64,000 nucleotides of DNA. It comes from Agelaius tricolor (lineage: Eukaryota > Chordata > Aves > Passeriformes > Icteridae). The notes under the pieces were generated by a model. That model was given only the letters and a program-made list of their open reading frames with translations, did no database searches and had not been told where the DNA came from. Within the stretch, counting starts at the first letter, position 1, and every line of letters begins with the position of its first letter. Positions 51,601-58,935 of this stretch are shown here, piece after piece. The position numbers and the translations under genes were made by a program. The DNA lies in assembly GCA_023055355.1 (NCBI GenBank), contig JALJCS010000015.1, positions 12,382,501-12,446,500 of the forward strand, given 5' to 3'.

Positions 51601-54600
51601 TTTGAAGACATGCAGTACTGAAAAAGCAAATTGTGGAAAAGTGCAGTCTGACAGCATGGCCCAGTCATCCTCCATTTTCAGCAGAAATTGTGCACCAAGC
51701 ACTGTCTGAGCTCCAAGTGCATCTGTCTGGAAACATTTGAATAAAATTCTGATATACCTTTGTCTTTGACCTTCTCCACAATGATAAATTTCAGTCAGTG
51801 TTCATAGCAGTTAAAATTCAGTCACTTTAAAGTTCACAGAAAGCACTGCAAATAGAATCAGATTAAGTTTAAAGAGCATTTGCAGATCCTTCCTGGCTAT
51901 TTCTCTTCACCTGGACACATTATTGGGGGCTGGAAATTGTTTTGAGACATTTACACTCAAGTGTCCACACCCTGAAAACATTTTGCATCCTATTACGTAC
52001 AATGGACTAATTCAAGATGTCCCAATAATTTACATTAACTAAATTAAACAAATTGTGCTGAACTGATCCACGTAAAGAGAAATCTTTATAAAAAACTACA
52101 CATGTCCTCTTATAAACAAATAGTCATAGAAAAAAGCTGCATTTCTGCTGTTTACCTTATGGGTTCATGATTATAAGTAAAATTTCTGAACACACTGAAC
52201 AAAATAAGTGATAAAGAAATAGTCTGACATGACAGAATGCACAGAGCCACTGTCTCTAAGGTGTAAAGTCAGATATTGTTTTCTTTTTACAGAAGACAGA
52301 GAAGGATACTTTTTTCCCCATTTTATATTAGTGTTAATCATCCCATTCTAATGTGATGTAGTTTTGTACATATTTACAATAAACAGAAGAAGAATTGCCC
52401 GAGTTTTCTGGAAAAGTCATAAATATGAAATTATATTTGTAATAAAGAACATTCGGTGATGTTCAATGAAACACTGAAAAGTAAGTATGTCTTAAGTGGA
52501 ACAAAGAAATCTCCTTTGATAAATTAAGAATCTTATGAATCTACCTCATTATCAGCAAGCAGTTTATGTAAGGGTTTACATTTTCCTGCAGTGTACTCAT
52601 AATAGAGGAATTAGGTTACAATAATCCGTAACTATTTTTAAAAAACTGTGTACTATTTACAACTTAAATTCTAGATATTTTGGAAATGCCTCTTTTCAGT
52701 GATAATGCTGCTGTCTGCAACAGGCATTTAAGTCAGATATAGTGTTGTCAAAGACACACCTAGACACGGAAAGGAGATTAATGTTGTTATTTCTTATGCC
52801 TTCTGATTTGGAAGTCATTCACGTCTGGTTTCTGAAAAAGATACTTTGGGTATGCCAGCATCTCATCAGTTTAGACTGAAGTCAGTCCCATGCTTGCATC
52901 TGCTCACATCCACTCTAGGTGTGGACAGATTCAGTGAAGACATCCAACAAATGATGGGCTTCAAACCAGGCCTCTACTGGAGACTCTGCTGGAAGTTTGT
53001 TAGTCCTGCTTTTTTATTGGTAAGTGCTGATAATTATTCCATCATGAAATGAATACCAGTGCATTGCTACCCAGAATACACAATAGATACCAAGAGCAAG
53101 ATACCTACTGGTGTGCCAGATACTGTTGGGAAGAATAGAAGACAGTCCAATTTAATTCTTTTTTCTCCTTGAAATTATATGCTGGCTATATTTTGTATAC
53201 TACATTTCAGTTGTGGAAGAGAAGCTAATGGTGGTTGTGGTCTTCTTCTGTTCTTTTATTTTAGCATGATTTTAAGAAGGCAGCTTTTCTTAGGGAACAC
53301 CTAGGCAGTGTCCTCCCTGTCCCTGCAGCACCTCTGCATATTAAACACACACCATTCCCTTGGGAAAATAAGTTAGCCAGGGGTAAGAGATTGTGTTAGC
53401 AAAAATTGATTGTATTTTTGATTGGAGGACACCAGGATCCCCAATTTGTGAAATGACACCATTAAAAAATTATACAACTACAACCACCTATAATTATCTG
53501 TGTGAAACACTGAAGAATTGTATGAAATACACCTTGTAAGCTGCCTGTTGGAAAAAAAACAAGTGTTCCACTGCATTAGAGAAAAAAATCCCAAAGTGTG
53601 AATTTGGTTGCTTTGTGTAAAGGTTAGATTCAGTACTAAGTTCGAGTTTTATATTGGAATCTCTTCCTGTGCATATTTGTAAATCAAAAGGTCAGGATAA
53701 TAATACAGAAATTTGACCTTATTATGACTTTAGGAGACAATTACTTGCATTAAAGCTGTGCAACCTTAAAGCATTACTGGTATTGCAAATATACACTGGT
53801 AGCCTTTCAGAACAGGTCCATGCTTTTTAAAAATATAAGCTATGACCCCAATTCATCCATAAACACCTACCAAGCCTGTATTAATTATCCTTTTAAACAC
53901 AGTTCTATAAAGGAACTTTTATGGAACTATATCCTGCAGCACTTCAAGCAGGCTGACTCAAGCAGAATGGGAAAAGGCTGGAGCAAGCATCCTTTGATTT
54001 TGCACACAAGGAGACAGTTGAAAATTAATATTTTATCATGAGTGTTGTAACAATCTAGCTAAAGGTGGAGAGCCCACCAGTTTAACCTTCAGGTAGTTTA
54101 AGCTGTCTTGGTGAAAGAGCCTCAATGCCCTCCTAGAAAAGCCTGAAAACATAAGTCAGAATAAATCTGTAAATAACACATCTCTCAGCCATCACAATGC
54201 ACACTTCTTTTTTTCCATCTGAAAGTTCTTGAAGCTCTTTCTCCATATTATCTGCAGCTATGAACATAATCCCAAGAAAACCCACAAAATAGAATTAGTA
54301 TTTTTCTAACCAGATTCTACACTATGATCTTCCTTTAACCCACACTATCCTGGTGTAGTCTTTAAAACCCTAGGCTCAAAATATTTTTCAATTGGAAATT
54401 GAAATATAGAGCAGAACATACAGCCCCAAAGAACCAAATCGAGGATACCTGCATGTCATACAACCCACATGGATTTTGGATTTAACAGGACAGAAGTGGG
54501 GTGGTACACCACTCTTTCTTGCATCTAGCACTGGACAGGGAAGCACAGGAAGGAAAAAGCAACTTTGTTTTCCAGGCCATAAGGCTGCTCTACCTTTCCT

Positions 54601-57600
54601 CAGTACATGTATCATGCTGAAAAATGGGTACAAAGCTCTTAAAGGAAGTCTAATATTTCTGGAAAACAAAGAAAGAAAAAACAATAGATCCTGCAGTTTT
54701 TTCTTGACTACAGAATCACTTTTCTACATCTGAAACACTAGTTTAAATGAGGCAGTAGTGGACAGTCTGAGTGACTGGATCTTCTCACCAAAATTTCAAA
54801 TAATCTGCATCCACAGTAGCTAAAGTGAGCTGTTCATACTAGTAAACACACCAAGAACTTCAACAGCTTAAGCAATAAGAGGCACAAAGTAAGCACGCTG
54901 AAGGTAAATCAAAGCTGGTTTATTTTAAACTTTAGGGTGGCTGCCTAATAGAGCACCTGGAATCACTTCCAGTAAGGCTCTTAATCTTAAAACTGTGCTT
55001 CATTTTATACTTTCTTCCCCAGTTTGTGGTGATAGTCAGCATAATAAATTTCAAGCCTCTGACCTATGATGACTACACCTTCCCTCTGTGGGCAAACCGC
55101 ATTGGCTGGGGCATAGCATTGTCCTCCATGATCCTCGTGCCTGCCTACATCATCTATAAATTCATGAATGTGCGTGGGACCTTTAAAGAAGTAAGTGCAA
55201 CACTAATCAAATGTCATGAAATGCTGCTGTGAAATGAAATGGCTGGCTCTAAGTTGGCAGTTTATTTCTCTCCCAAAACTTATTACTTATGAGTGACCTT
55301 TTGAATCCATCTGTCAGGTGGATCAGTGGTTTGAGGTAGGATTACTGCATTCTGTTTGAGTCTCTAGACAGAAATTAGCTTTCCAGACAGCACCATAATA
55401 ATAGTGGAAAATTATTTTTTTATGCATGTAATTGATCCAGTTAATGAGATTGGATTTTTGTTTATTAACAAAGAATGTACAAATTATGCTATCTTCAAAT
55501 TCAGCTATGAGGTATGGTCTTCAAGCTGTTCTGTACTTTTCTTTATTTATCAGTTCAAAAAGGCACATGATTAAGGCTCACTAGCCATATCATTTTTACC
55601 ATCATATTAACTTTACCTTCACTGTCTATATACCCTCACTATTATCTGTAGTCTTAAAACCTCTAACAGTGCTCAGAAGGCTCCTCACCATTATACAGCA
55701 CCAGGTTTTTTCCCCATCATATCATGATTTTATAACCTTGTATAGACCCCCTGACTTACACTTAAGCTTTACTGCTCTCCTTTCCTATAGCTACACTTAC
55801 ACAATGGTGTAGCAAGATTTTGATGCTCTTCAGCAAATCACTGAACCAACACTGAACACACACAGAATTAAGCAGAAAGTAGGACCTCAACCTTTACATG
55901 CAAAATAGATGGGTCACATCCCCCTCACACTGACTCGGCCAACCCAAAAGAACAAAGGTCTTGTTTCTGAAACATTACAGTCACCTCATGTAGTGCTCAC
56001 CTCAGAAAGGTGCCCCAAAGCTGGAATTCCTCAGCTGCCCTGTTTTCATCAGCTCTAACACCTCAATGTTGCACACAATTTCTAGATCTCATTTCCAGCA
56101 ATTCCATAAGCCCTTTGTTTTGTTCCATCCTGGGAAGGGCTACAAACACATTTTTCCAGGAGAATTCAAGTCTCAAAGAATAATTTATACTGGCTCATCA
56201 GGCTTTTGTCCTCTTGCTCAAGTTTTAACAGGGGGATGCAGAAGCCTGTGGCCAAAATCACATTCTCTCATTCAAGGGTACTGTTAGCAAGTTCTGGTTT
56301 GTCTGTTAGTGCTCCTGCAAAGAGCAGCTCCCCACTTTCCCCACGAGCATTCTGGCAAAAGGATAATACATGGCATCCAAGTCACTAGCTCCAAGATGAT
56401 GCCTCAAATTGAGGCTCTTGAAAGGATGGGGAGAGGTATGAACCTAATTTAATGGGAACTCCTTAAGTTGGTTGAAAGTTCCTGATAACCCAAAATCTGT
56501 GTATGATCTCAAAGGGCACAGCACAGGGTAGACAAGGGGGATGAGCTGGGAAATCCCAGTCCCTCCTTCCTCCCCCAGTCTGAGACTGGCCAACCCTCAG
56601 CACTAACAGAAAAGCATGAATTTAGGGGATCTAAGGCCTGTGATACCAACTTGTTCCTGATATTCTTTTCTATATGCACTTACTAAATATTTGGACTTAG
56701 TATTTGCATAAACTTTCTACTGTTGCTTCTTATATTAAAGGCTAACACCCAAGGGCTTATAATAGGCTTATTCTCTCAGTGACTGAGCAAAGGCACATGA
56801 TGCAGTGATATTAAAGATTTAAGTTACCATTTTAAATAAAGTTCATGCTACTTCCCCACTATAGATTGAGGATTACATACATAATCCCACTTCATATGGC
56901 TGACTTTTTCCTCTTCTTCCTCTCTGGTCTAGAGACTAGCTTACTGCATCACACCTGAAAATGAGCACCAACTCGTGGCCCAAGGAAATGTCAGGCAGTT
57001 TAAGGTTAGTACACCTTTCACATGTTTCTTTCTTCTGATACCAACCCTTTCCTGAATTTAGCAGCAACTACAGCTCTGCTGCAATCTCCCCATGCTGGAT
57101 ACCTTAGCAGGCCTGTAGCTCTTTGTTTCTGCCAGCACAACAAGACACAGGAGGCTCAGTACCACATGCAACAACCCTTTTGGAAAGCTTTTGGGACCTT
57201 CCTTTTTTGCCTAAGGAGAGCCCTCGATTTTACAGATCACCTGAATCTGGTATTTTACGTTGTGTTTGAATACAGTAAGATTTCAGCAATAAACAAAGGT
57301 ATTTCCAAACTGTCATGTGCATTCAAAGAGGTCATGGCCTGTCACTCAGTTACTGAAATCATGTTTCTGAAACTGCAATTATGTCCCACAAAACATAGTA
57401 AACAGCAAAAAATATCCAGTGTCAGAGCTTACCTATAATGTCATAAAATGATGTATTGGTTACATGGAATGACTTTCCCCACAGGACTAGAGTTGATTGA
57501 AAACACTGCTGGAGACTTCAGAAGCCATGAAAAATATGCTTTAGGTTTCCAAATACTGCTTTCCTTTTAGCAAATAAAATGAGCTTATTGAAATAAACTC

Positions 57601-58591
57601 CTTTATGTAGAAGATTAAAAGGATGCAAATGTGAAGCCTGTTACACTCATCAGCATTCATGCTGGACCATTTTCTGTCTTCAAAGTTGAAAGCAACTAGA
57701 AATATGCACACCTCTACAAAATGTGACCCAGATTTTAGAGTGGTGGTTTGTATGTTGATACTGAAAAAATAAAACTGGCTTTTGCTTATTCTGAAAAATA
57801 TTGTTTGAAGTAAATTTTGGCTTTTAAAGGAAATAATCTGTGTAGATTTATGGGATGCAGAATGAAAGCACAAATAGGCTTTCTGTTTCATGACCACAAT
57901 TTATTTGATGTGGCCAAGAATATAAAATAGCACAACACCTCTTCCTGCCTTCTCTTTCTTCTGTTTCTGCCCTCAGTTGTCAGATGATTTACTGTTCCTG
58001 CTGTTACTCCATGTTTCCAGGGGCAGATGTTCCTGAAAGGGCTATAAACAGCCACGCCACAGTGCTGGTCTTCTGAACACAAATCTATGACCAAAAGGTG
58101 GCAAATTAATTTCACATAAATTAGTAAAGGCTGCCCTCAGAAGTAAACCACCAAAGTTATCTCAAATCCTGCTAAATATGAGAGAATATTTTAATTTGCT
58201 GCCATCTTCAATGAGCAGGCAGGAATGGCTTTGTTAGTGCTAAAGCAGATTTAGTGATTTACTCACAATGTTTAGGGTTATAAATAAAACACTGCTTACT
58301 GTAACCAAACAAATACAAATATTTTATTCTCATATGTGTCTGGCAGTTCTGAACTTTAAGACTTAATCAAGATCTGACTAAGTAGCCCTTACATTCAGCA
58401 CATTTCTCACTGCAAACTGGACTGCACAGAAACTTAGTCACAGGATGCAAATTTATCCATTATTTTGAAACTTCTTTGTAACTCTAGATTTGTCAAAAAA
58501 ATGTATCTGTCAGCATCATCATTTGAATCAATGATGTAACTTAACAACCTCTTCTGTTTCCTTACAGCTCCAACACTGGCTAACTATATGA
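3367..58591 (+). CDS. SLC6A2: Sodium-dependent noradrenaline transporter (NET), 14 coding exons
   Basis: SLC6-family plasma-membrane symporter that returns released noradrenaline (and dopamine) to neurons with Na+ and Cl-. The spliced CDS is 1,890 nt (629 aa); all exon phases match and all introns are GT-AG. The protein follows human NET along its length with a constant +12 offset after the N-terminus. Seen directly: TM1 Asp87 (amine-binding Asp, human Asp75) in the [12 protein letters not shown] motif; Tyr163/Tyr164 in TM3; EL2 Cys188-Cys197 pair and sequons at Asn196, Asn204, Asn210; TM6 Tyr329-Ser330 and Phe335; TM8 Asp430-Ser431-Ser432; extracellular-gate residues Arg93 and Asp485; and C-terminus LQHWLTI. 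The ending HWLTI and EL2 distinguish it from DAT and SERT. Start 3367 matches the human two-Met N-terminus, although Met6 (3382) has the better initiation context. The gene looks intact. Confidence 0.98.
11022..11080 (-). mobile_element. CR1 LINE 3'-end fragment
   Basis: The segment begins ATAGAATCATAGAATT and continues GGGTTGAAGGCACCTTAAGGA and TGTCCAACCC. This is the reverse complement of the characteristic CR1 3' tail (TCCAACC followed by ATTCTATGATTCTAT). Only the last 60 or so bases remain, so it is a short 5'-truncated copy lying antisense to SLC6A2. CR1 is the dominant LINE of birds and other sauropsids. Confidence 0.85.
14242..14276. repeat. Imperfect inverted repeat ending in a perfect CRE
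   Basis: Arms TGAAGTCAATGGG (14242-14254) and TCCATTGACGTCA (14264-14276) pair at 11 of 13 positions around a 9-nt T-rich loop. Paired GTCAATGG/CCATTGAC motifs of this kind are familiar to me from old interspersed repeats in sauropsid genomes, so this may be a repeat relic; I cannot name the family. The right arm contains the octamer TGACGTCA. Confidence 0.5.
14269..14276. promoter_or_regulatory. Perfect cAMP response element (TGACGTCA) in intron 1
   Basis: Exact palindromic CREB/ATF consensus. It contains a CpG in CpG-poor sequence, which makes chance retention less likely than for an average octamer. Catecholaminergic genes are often cAMP-responsive; function here is inferred only. Confidence 0.35.
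17285..17366. repeat. A/C-rich simple repeat (CAAAA-like)
   Basis: About 80 bp composed of AAAAC, CAAAA and CCAAAA units with almost no G or T. A low-complexity tract in intron 1. The Lys/Gln/Thr-rich frame through it is an artefact. Confidence 0.75.
19904..19909. repeat. Target-site duplication (left) CTTTTC
   Basis: The six bases CTTTTC directly precede the LTR start and are repeated exactly after its end at 20286-20291, marking retroviral integration. Confidence 0.85.
19910..20285 (-). mobile_element. Solo LTR of an endogenous retrovirus, class II (ERVK-like)
   Basis: A 376-bp element with TG...CA ends and exact 6-bp flanking duplications, the size usual for class II (alpha/beta-like) retroviruses. 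The minus strand carries an AATAAA signal (19982-19987 on the + strand reads TTTATT), so the LTR lies antisense to SLC6A2. Two opposed CCAAT-type boxes (GTGATTGGCC and GGCCAATCAC) sit in its centre, and a perfect 12-bp-arm hairpin (20081-20092 with 20102-20113) is internal. No gag, pol or env sequence is attached, so it is a product of LTR-LTR recombination. I recognise the type as abundant in passerine birds. The intact duplication suggests a fairly recent insertion. Confidence 0.88.
20081..20113. repeat. Perfect hairpin inside the solo LTR
   Basis: CAGCTGTCTCAG and CTGAGACAGCTG are exact reverse complements separated by a 9-nt loop (20093-20101). In the LTR's own orientation this lies between the CCAAT boxes and the poly(A) signal, where an RNA structure or promoter element could sit. 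Each arm also contains the E-box CAGCTG. Confidence 0.8.
20286..20291. repeat. Target-site duplication (right) CTTTTC
   Basis: Exact copy of 19904-19909 immediately after the LTR's terminal CA. Confidence 0.85.
20545..20603 (-). repeat. 59-bp element, inverted partner of 24040-24098
   Basis: The reverse complement of this stretch matches 24040-24098 at 55 of 59 positions, with no gaps, and all four differences are transitions. Similarity fades quickly on both sides. The copies are 3.4 kb apart in intron 1 in opposite orientation, so the intron RNA could form a long stem. I do not recognise the family; it may be a fragment of an unlisted interspersed repeat. Confidence 0.8.
21515..21575. other. 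CpG-dense cluster with 9-bp hairpin in intron 1
   Basis: About ten CpGs in 55 bp in an otherwise CpG-depleted intron. GTGCGATCG (21520-21528) and CGATCGCAC (21549-21557) are exact reverse complements around a 20-nt spacer. The surrounding 21,430-21,780 is moderately GC-rich. It could be an unmethylated regulatory element, an alternative promoter or part of a young insertion; no family is recognised. Confidence 0.5.
22438..22486. repeat. G-rich run followed by (AAAG)n-type purine tract
   Basis: GGGGGCAGGGCGGGGG is followed by about 35 bases of A and G only. A polypurine tract in intron 1, possibly length-variable. Confidence 0.7.
24040..24098 (+). repeat. 59-bp element, inverted partner of 20545-20603
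   Basis: See 20545-20603: 55 of 59 identical in opposite orientation, all differences transitions. This copy lies 894 bp before exon 2. Both copies keep an open frame encoding the same short peptide around [12 protein letters not shown], but the frames share nothing outside the element, so coding is unlikely. Confidence 0.8.
24246..24307. repeat. Perfect 12-bp inverted repeat upstream of exon 2
   Basis: CAGGACAGTGCT (24246-24257) and AGCACTGTCCTG (24296-24307) are exact reverse complements with a 38-nt spacer. A third related GTGCTGTCCTG follows near 24321-24331. The segment is GC-richer than its surroundings. It could form a stem-loop in the pre-mRNA; no function is known. Confidence 0.55.
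24376..24413 (-). mobile_element. Possible degenerate CR1 tail fragment
   Basis: The run CATCATGAGGTTGGAAAGGG followed by ATCTCTTGTCTAACCC resembles the reverse complement of a CR1 3' end. It is short and diverged, so the call is tentative. Confidence 0.35.
24992..25123 (+). CDS. SLC6A2: SLC6A2 coding exon 2: TM2
   Basis: 132 nt between TTTTCAG and AAAG|GTGAGT, phase 1 at both ends. Encodes Gly104 (completing the GGG after TM1) to Lys147. It contains TM2 (about 106-128) with the near-invariant [14 protein letters not shown] motif and the following intracellular [12 protein letters not shown] segment. Only Val145 differs from my recollection of human NET (Phe) near the end. Confidence 0.97.
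25124..28822 (+). other. SLC6A2: SLC6A2 intron 2 (3.7 kb)
   Basis: Phase 1 intron, GTGAGT to CTTTAG. Unique AT-rich sequence with no recognisable gene or repeat. It holds a perfect CRE octamer at 28460-28467. Several 60-100-codon frames have no recognised domain. Confidence 0.9.
28460..28467. promoter_or_regulatory. Perfect CRE (TGACGTCA) 355 bp before exon 3
   Basis: Second exact CREB/ATF octamer in the gene, followed by CG. Functional role is inferred only. Confidence 0.35.
28823..29060 (+). CDS. SLC6A2: SLC6A2 coding exon 3: TM3 and glycosylated EL2
   Basis: 238 nt, acceptor CTTTAG, donor TATGA|GTAAGT. Encodes Gly148 to Tyr226 plus two bases of Glu227. TM3 (about 150-182) has Ala157, Val160 and Tyr163/Tyr164 lining the substrate pocket. 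Extracellular loop 2 carries Cys188 and Cys197 (the conserved disulphide) and N-glycosylation sequons NCT (196), NAS (204) and NGT (210), equivalent to the three sites of mammalian NET. Confidence 0.97.
32944..33677 (+). mobile_element. CR1 LINE, 5'-truncated copy with ORF2 C-terminal remnant
   Basis: The segment follows the last part of CR1 ORF2 and the 3' tail in order. Signals include GGGCAACCCCAGATGTAC, a frame reading [16 protein letters not shown] (the conserved reverse-transcriptase end, normally PHLEY..QFWAP.YKKD), then GAGGAACAGCTGAGG, TTCAGCCTGGAGCAGAG, CACTGGAACAGACTTCCCAAGG and the end GGGTCCCTTCAAAC with TTCTATGATT. Frameshifts and stops make it dead. It lies in sense orientation to SLC6A2. 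Confidence 0.93.
33770..34260. other. GC-richer unrecognised tract after the CR1
   Basis: About 490 bp noticeably richer in G+C than its surroundings, following the CR1 copy. Long open frames exist in several frames (up to 180 codons starting at 33712), which is expected of GC-rich, TAA-poor DNA. I see no known domain or repeat family. It could be an older insertion or unique intronic sequence. Confidence 0.35.
36539..36677 (+). CDS. SLC6A2: SLC6A2 coding exon 4: end of EL2 and TM4
   Basis: 139 nt, GTGTAG acceptor, donor AAG|GTAGAG (a weaker donor than the other exons). Completes Glu227 and runs to Lys273. It contains RGVLHLHES and TM4 (about 247-265), then the short intracellular VKTSGK motif. 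Thr270-Ser271 correspond to human Thr258/Ser259, the PKC-linked trafficking motif, and are conserved. Confidence 0.97.
36678..37407 (+). other. SLC6A2: SLC6A2 intron 4 (730 bp)
   Basis: Phase 0 intron, GTAGAG to TCTGCAG. AT-rich, nothing recognised inside. Confidence 0.93.
37408..37542 (+). CDS. SLC6A2: SLC6A2 coding exon 5: TM5 and EL3
   Basis: 135 nt, phase 0 at both ends, TCTGCAG acceptor and ACA|GTAAGT donor. Encodes residues 274-318: [10 protein letters not shown] and TM5 (about 275-295), then [19 protein letters not shown], the extracellular segment before TM6. Arg312 replaces a Tyr that I recall in human NET. Confidence 0.97.
37543..42212 (+). other. SLC6A2: SLC6A2 intron 5 (4.7 kb)
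   Basis: Phase 0 intron, GTAAGT to ATTATGCAG. AT-rich unique sequence up to about 41100, then the TG-rich minisatellite to 42015, then 197 bp to exon 6. The 3' splice site is unusual: the 20 bases before CAG contain many purines and only a poor polypyrimidine run. A good branch-point match CTGAC lies at 42181-42185, with its A 28 nt before the AG. Confidence 0.92.
41121..42015 (+). repeat. TG-rich minisatellite, about 25 copies of a ~36-bp unit
   Basis: Each unit is GCACAGCCCTCCAGGGCAGCAG followed by 4-9 TG dinucleotides. I count 25 copies of CACAGCC over 895 bp. Core variants include GGACAG for GGGCAG, CCCCCC or CCACC for CCTCC, CCTTCC with one extra base, and CAGCAGCAG. Inside each standard core GCCCT and AGGGC are exact reverse complements. 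Each (TG)nCACA run is alternating purine-pyrimidine. The TG strand is the pre-mRNA sense strand, so the transcript has 25 UG-repeat blocks. Units are stop-free in most frames, producing spurious 230-369-codon frames ([11 protein letters not shown] on +, [12 protein letters not shown] on -). Confidence 0.97.
42213..42316 (+). CDS. SLC6A2: SLC6A2 coding exon 6: TM6 gate and binding site
   Basis: 104 nt, ATTATGCAG acceptor, CTACAG|GTAAGA donor, encoding residues 319-352 plus two bases of Arg353. TM6 (about 320-346) has the family's unwound segment, here [10 protein letters not shown]. Tyr329 (codon TAC at 42243-42245) occupies the position of human Phe317, the aromatic that closes over the substrate. 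Ser330 and Phe335 are kept. Because 104 is not a multiple of three, skipping this exon would shift the frame. Confidence 0.97.
42317..43023 (+). other. SLC6A2: SLC6A2 intron 6 (707 bp)
   Basis: GTAAGA to GTTTAG, phase 2. Nothing recognised inside. Confidence 0.93.
43024..43148 (+). CDS. SLC6A2: SLC6A2 coding exon 7: TM7
   Basis: 125 nt, GTTTAG acceptor, GAAG|GTAGGA donor. Encodes Arg353 to Glu394 plus one base of Gly395. It contains [10 protein letters not shown] (start of TM7; Asn-Ser/Thr residues near the Na+ and Cl- sites), then TM7 to about 380 and the EL4 start [17 protein letters not shown]. Confidence 0.97.
43149..43869 (+). other. SLC6A2: SLC6A2 intron 7 (721 bp)
   Basis: GTAGGA to TTCTAG, phase 1. 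Nothing recognised inside. The frame opening upstream of exon 8 (from 43758) is intronic. Confidence 0.93.
43870..43982 (+). CDS. SLC6A2: SLC6A2 coding exon 8: EL4 and TM8
   Basis: 113 nt, TTCTAG acceptor, TCT|GTGAGT donor. Residues 395-432: [17 protein letters not shown], then TM8 (about 413-432) ending LGIDSS. Asp430 and Ser431 correspond to the TM8 sodium- and substrate-site residues of the family (human Asp418, Ser419). Confidence 0.97.
43983..46513 (+). other. SLC6A2: SLC6A2 intron 8 (2.5 kb)
   Basis: GTGAGT to GCTCAG, phase 0. Unique AT-rich sequence; no gene or repeat recognised. Confidence 0.92.
46514..46642 (+). CDS. SLC6A2: SLC6A2 coding exon 9: IL4 and TM9
   Basis: 129 nt, GCTCAG acceptor, AAT|GTAAGT donor, phase 0 at both ends. 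Residues 433-475: [15 protein letters not shown], the basic stretch KQHRKLF, and TM9 (about 456-474) ending CITN, where human NET has CITK. Confidence 0.97.
46643..49430 (+). other. SLC6A2: SLC6A2 intron 9 (2.8 kb)
   Basis: GTAAGT to TTGCAG, phase 0. Contains the T/G-rich tract at 46908-46990, a poly(T) run near 47359-47372 and several poly(A) runs near 48314-48350 and 48703-48720. No gene recognised. Confidence 0.92.
46908..46990. repeat. T/G-rich simple repeat
   Basis: About 80 bp of T runs broken by G (GTTT, GTTG and GGGTTTT units). Low-complexity sequence in intron 9. The Phe/Val/Cys-rich frame through it is an artefact. Confidence 0.8.
49431..49530 (+). CDS. SLC6A2: SLC6A2 coding exon 10: TM10
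   Basis: 100 nt, TTGCAG acceptor, TATG|GTAAGC donor. Residues 476-508 plus one base of Gly509. [15 protein letters not shown] includes Asp485 (human Asp473), which pairs with Arg93 at the extracellular gate. TM10 continues through [11 protein letters not shown]. Confidence 0.97.
49531..52918 (+). other. SLC6A2: SLC6A2 intron 10 (3.4 kb)
   Basis: GTAAGC to CTCTAG, phase 1. AT-rich unique sequence; nothing recognised. Confidence 0.92.
52919..53019 (+). CDS. SLC6A2: SLC6A2 coding exon 11: IL5 and first part of TM11
   Basis: 101 nt, CTCTAG acceptor, TTG|GTAAGT donor. Completes Gly509 and runs to Leu542: [17 protein letters not shown] (the family's intracellular loop motif), [11 protein letters not shown] and the start of TM11. 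The open frame upstream from 52846 is intronic. Confidence 0.97.
53020..55022 (+). other. SLC6A2: SLC6A2 intron 11 (2.0 kb)
   Basis: GTAAGT to CCCCAG, phase 0. No gene or repeat family recognised. A 20-base sequence at 54187-54206 is repeated exactly at 8273-8292 in intron 1. Confidence 0.92.
55023..55190 (+). CDS. SLC6A2: SLC6A2 coding exon 12: TM11 end, EL6, TM12
   Basis: 168 nt, CCCCAG acceptor, GAA|GTAAGT donor, phase 0. Residues 543-598: the rest of TM11, the [15 protein letters not shown] loop, TM12 (about 568-590, [19 protein letters not shown]) and the start of the cytoplasmic tail. The tail segment NVRGTFKE differs most from human (STQGSLWE). Confidence 0.97.
55191..56932 (+). other. 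SLC6A2: SLC6A2 intron 12 (1.7 kb)
   Basis: GTAAGT to GGTCTAG, phase 0. Nothing recognised inside. Confidence 0.92.
56933..57004 (+). CDS. SLC6A2: SLC6A2 coding exon 13: C-terminal tail
   Basis: 72 nt, GGTCTAG acceptor, AAG|GTTAGT donor. Residues 599-622: [17 protein letters not shown] through VRQFK. The ITPENEH motif is diagnostic of NET. Cys603 replaces a Gly of human NET. If the donor is not used, the frame adds 16 codons and stops at TGA 57053-57055, giving a possible alternative tail. Mammalian NET has C-terminal splice variants, so this is worth noting but unproved. Confidence 0.96.
57005..58567 (+). other. SLC6A2: SLC6A2 intron 13 (1.6 kb)
   Basis: GTTAGT to TTACAG, phase 0. No gene or repeat recognised. 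The 138-codon frame starting at 57022 has no known domain. Confidence 0.9.
58568..58591 (+). CDS. SLC6A2: SLC6A2 coding exon 14: last seven residues and stop
   Basis: Acceptor CTTACAG, then codons for LQHWLTI and TGA (58589-58591). Human NET ends LQHWLAI, so the last exon and its hydrophobic C-terminus (the PDZ-interaction end) are preserved. It is too short to find by ORF length; I placed it by matching the expected tail after a good acceptor. Confidence 0.95.
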   Translation, partial: LQHWLTI

Positions 58592-58935
58592 CAACCAACA
58601 GACCAAGAAAAAAGACCATGTTCAGCTAAACTGAGAATACAGCAAAGTCAAGTTCAAAGCTCCCTCACTCATGCTTGGACCAGGCTGGCCCAGAGCTTAT
58701 CTACTGACTCTGTGAGGGAAGACATCTGCTCTCTGTTGTCAATGCCTCCCTTCTATTACTTGGCTTCAAATGATCTTTAAAGACTCCATTTAAGTTTTCT
58801 TGCATCCTTTGGTGCCATGAGATCCCTACATGACCAAAACTTGTGAGTTTTGCTATAGGCAGAAGTGGAGGAGGGGGGAGCAGAGGAAAAGAACAATCAG
58901 CATAAGTTAAGTGCTTTTTTATTGTGAAGAAGTGA

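Noticed and set aside
3367..58591. Assignment as dopamine transporter (SLC6A3) or serotonin transporter (SLC6A4)
   Set aside because: The N-terminus (ARMN.QVQPE), EL2 with its three sequons, the ITPENEH tail and the HWLTI end all match NET, not DAT or SERT.
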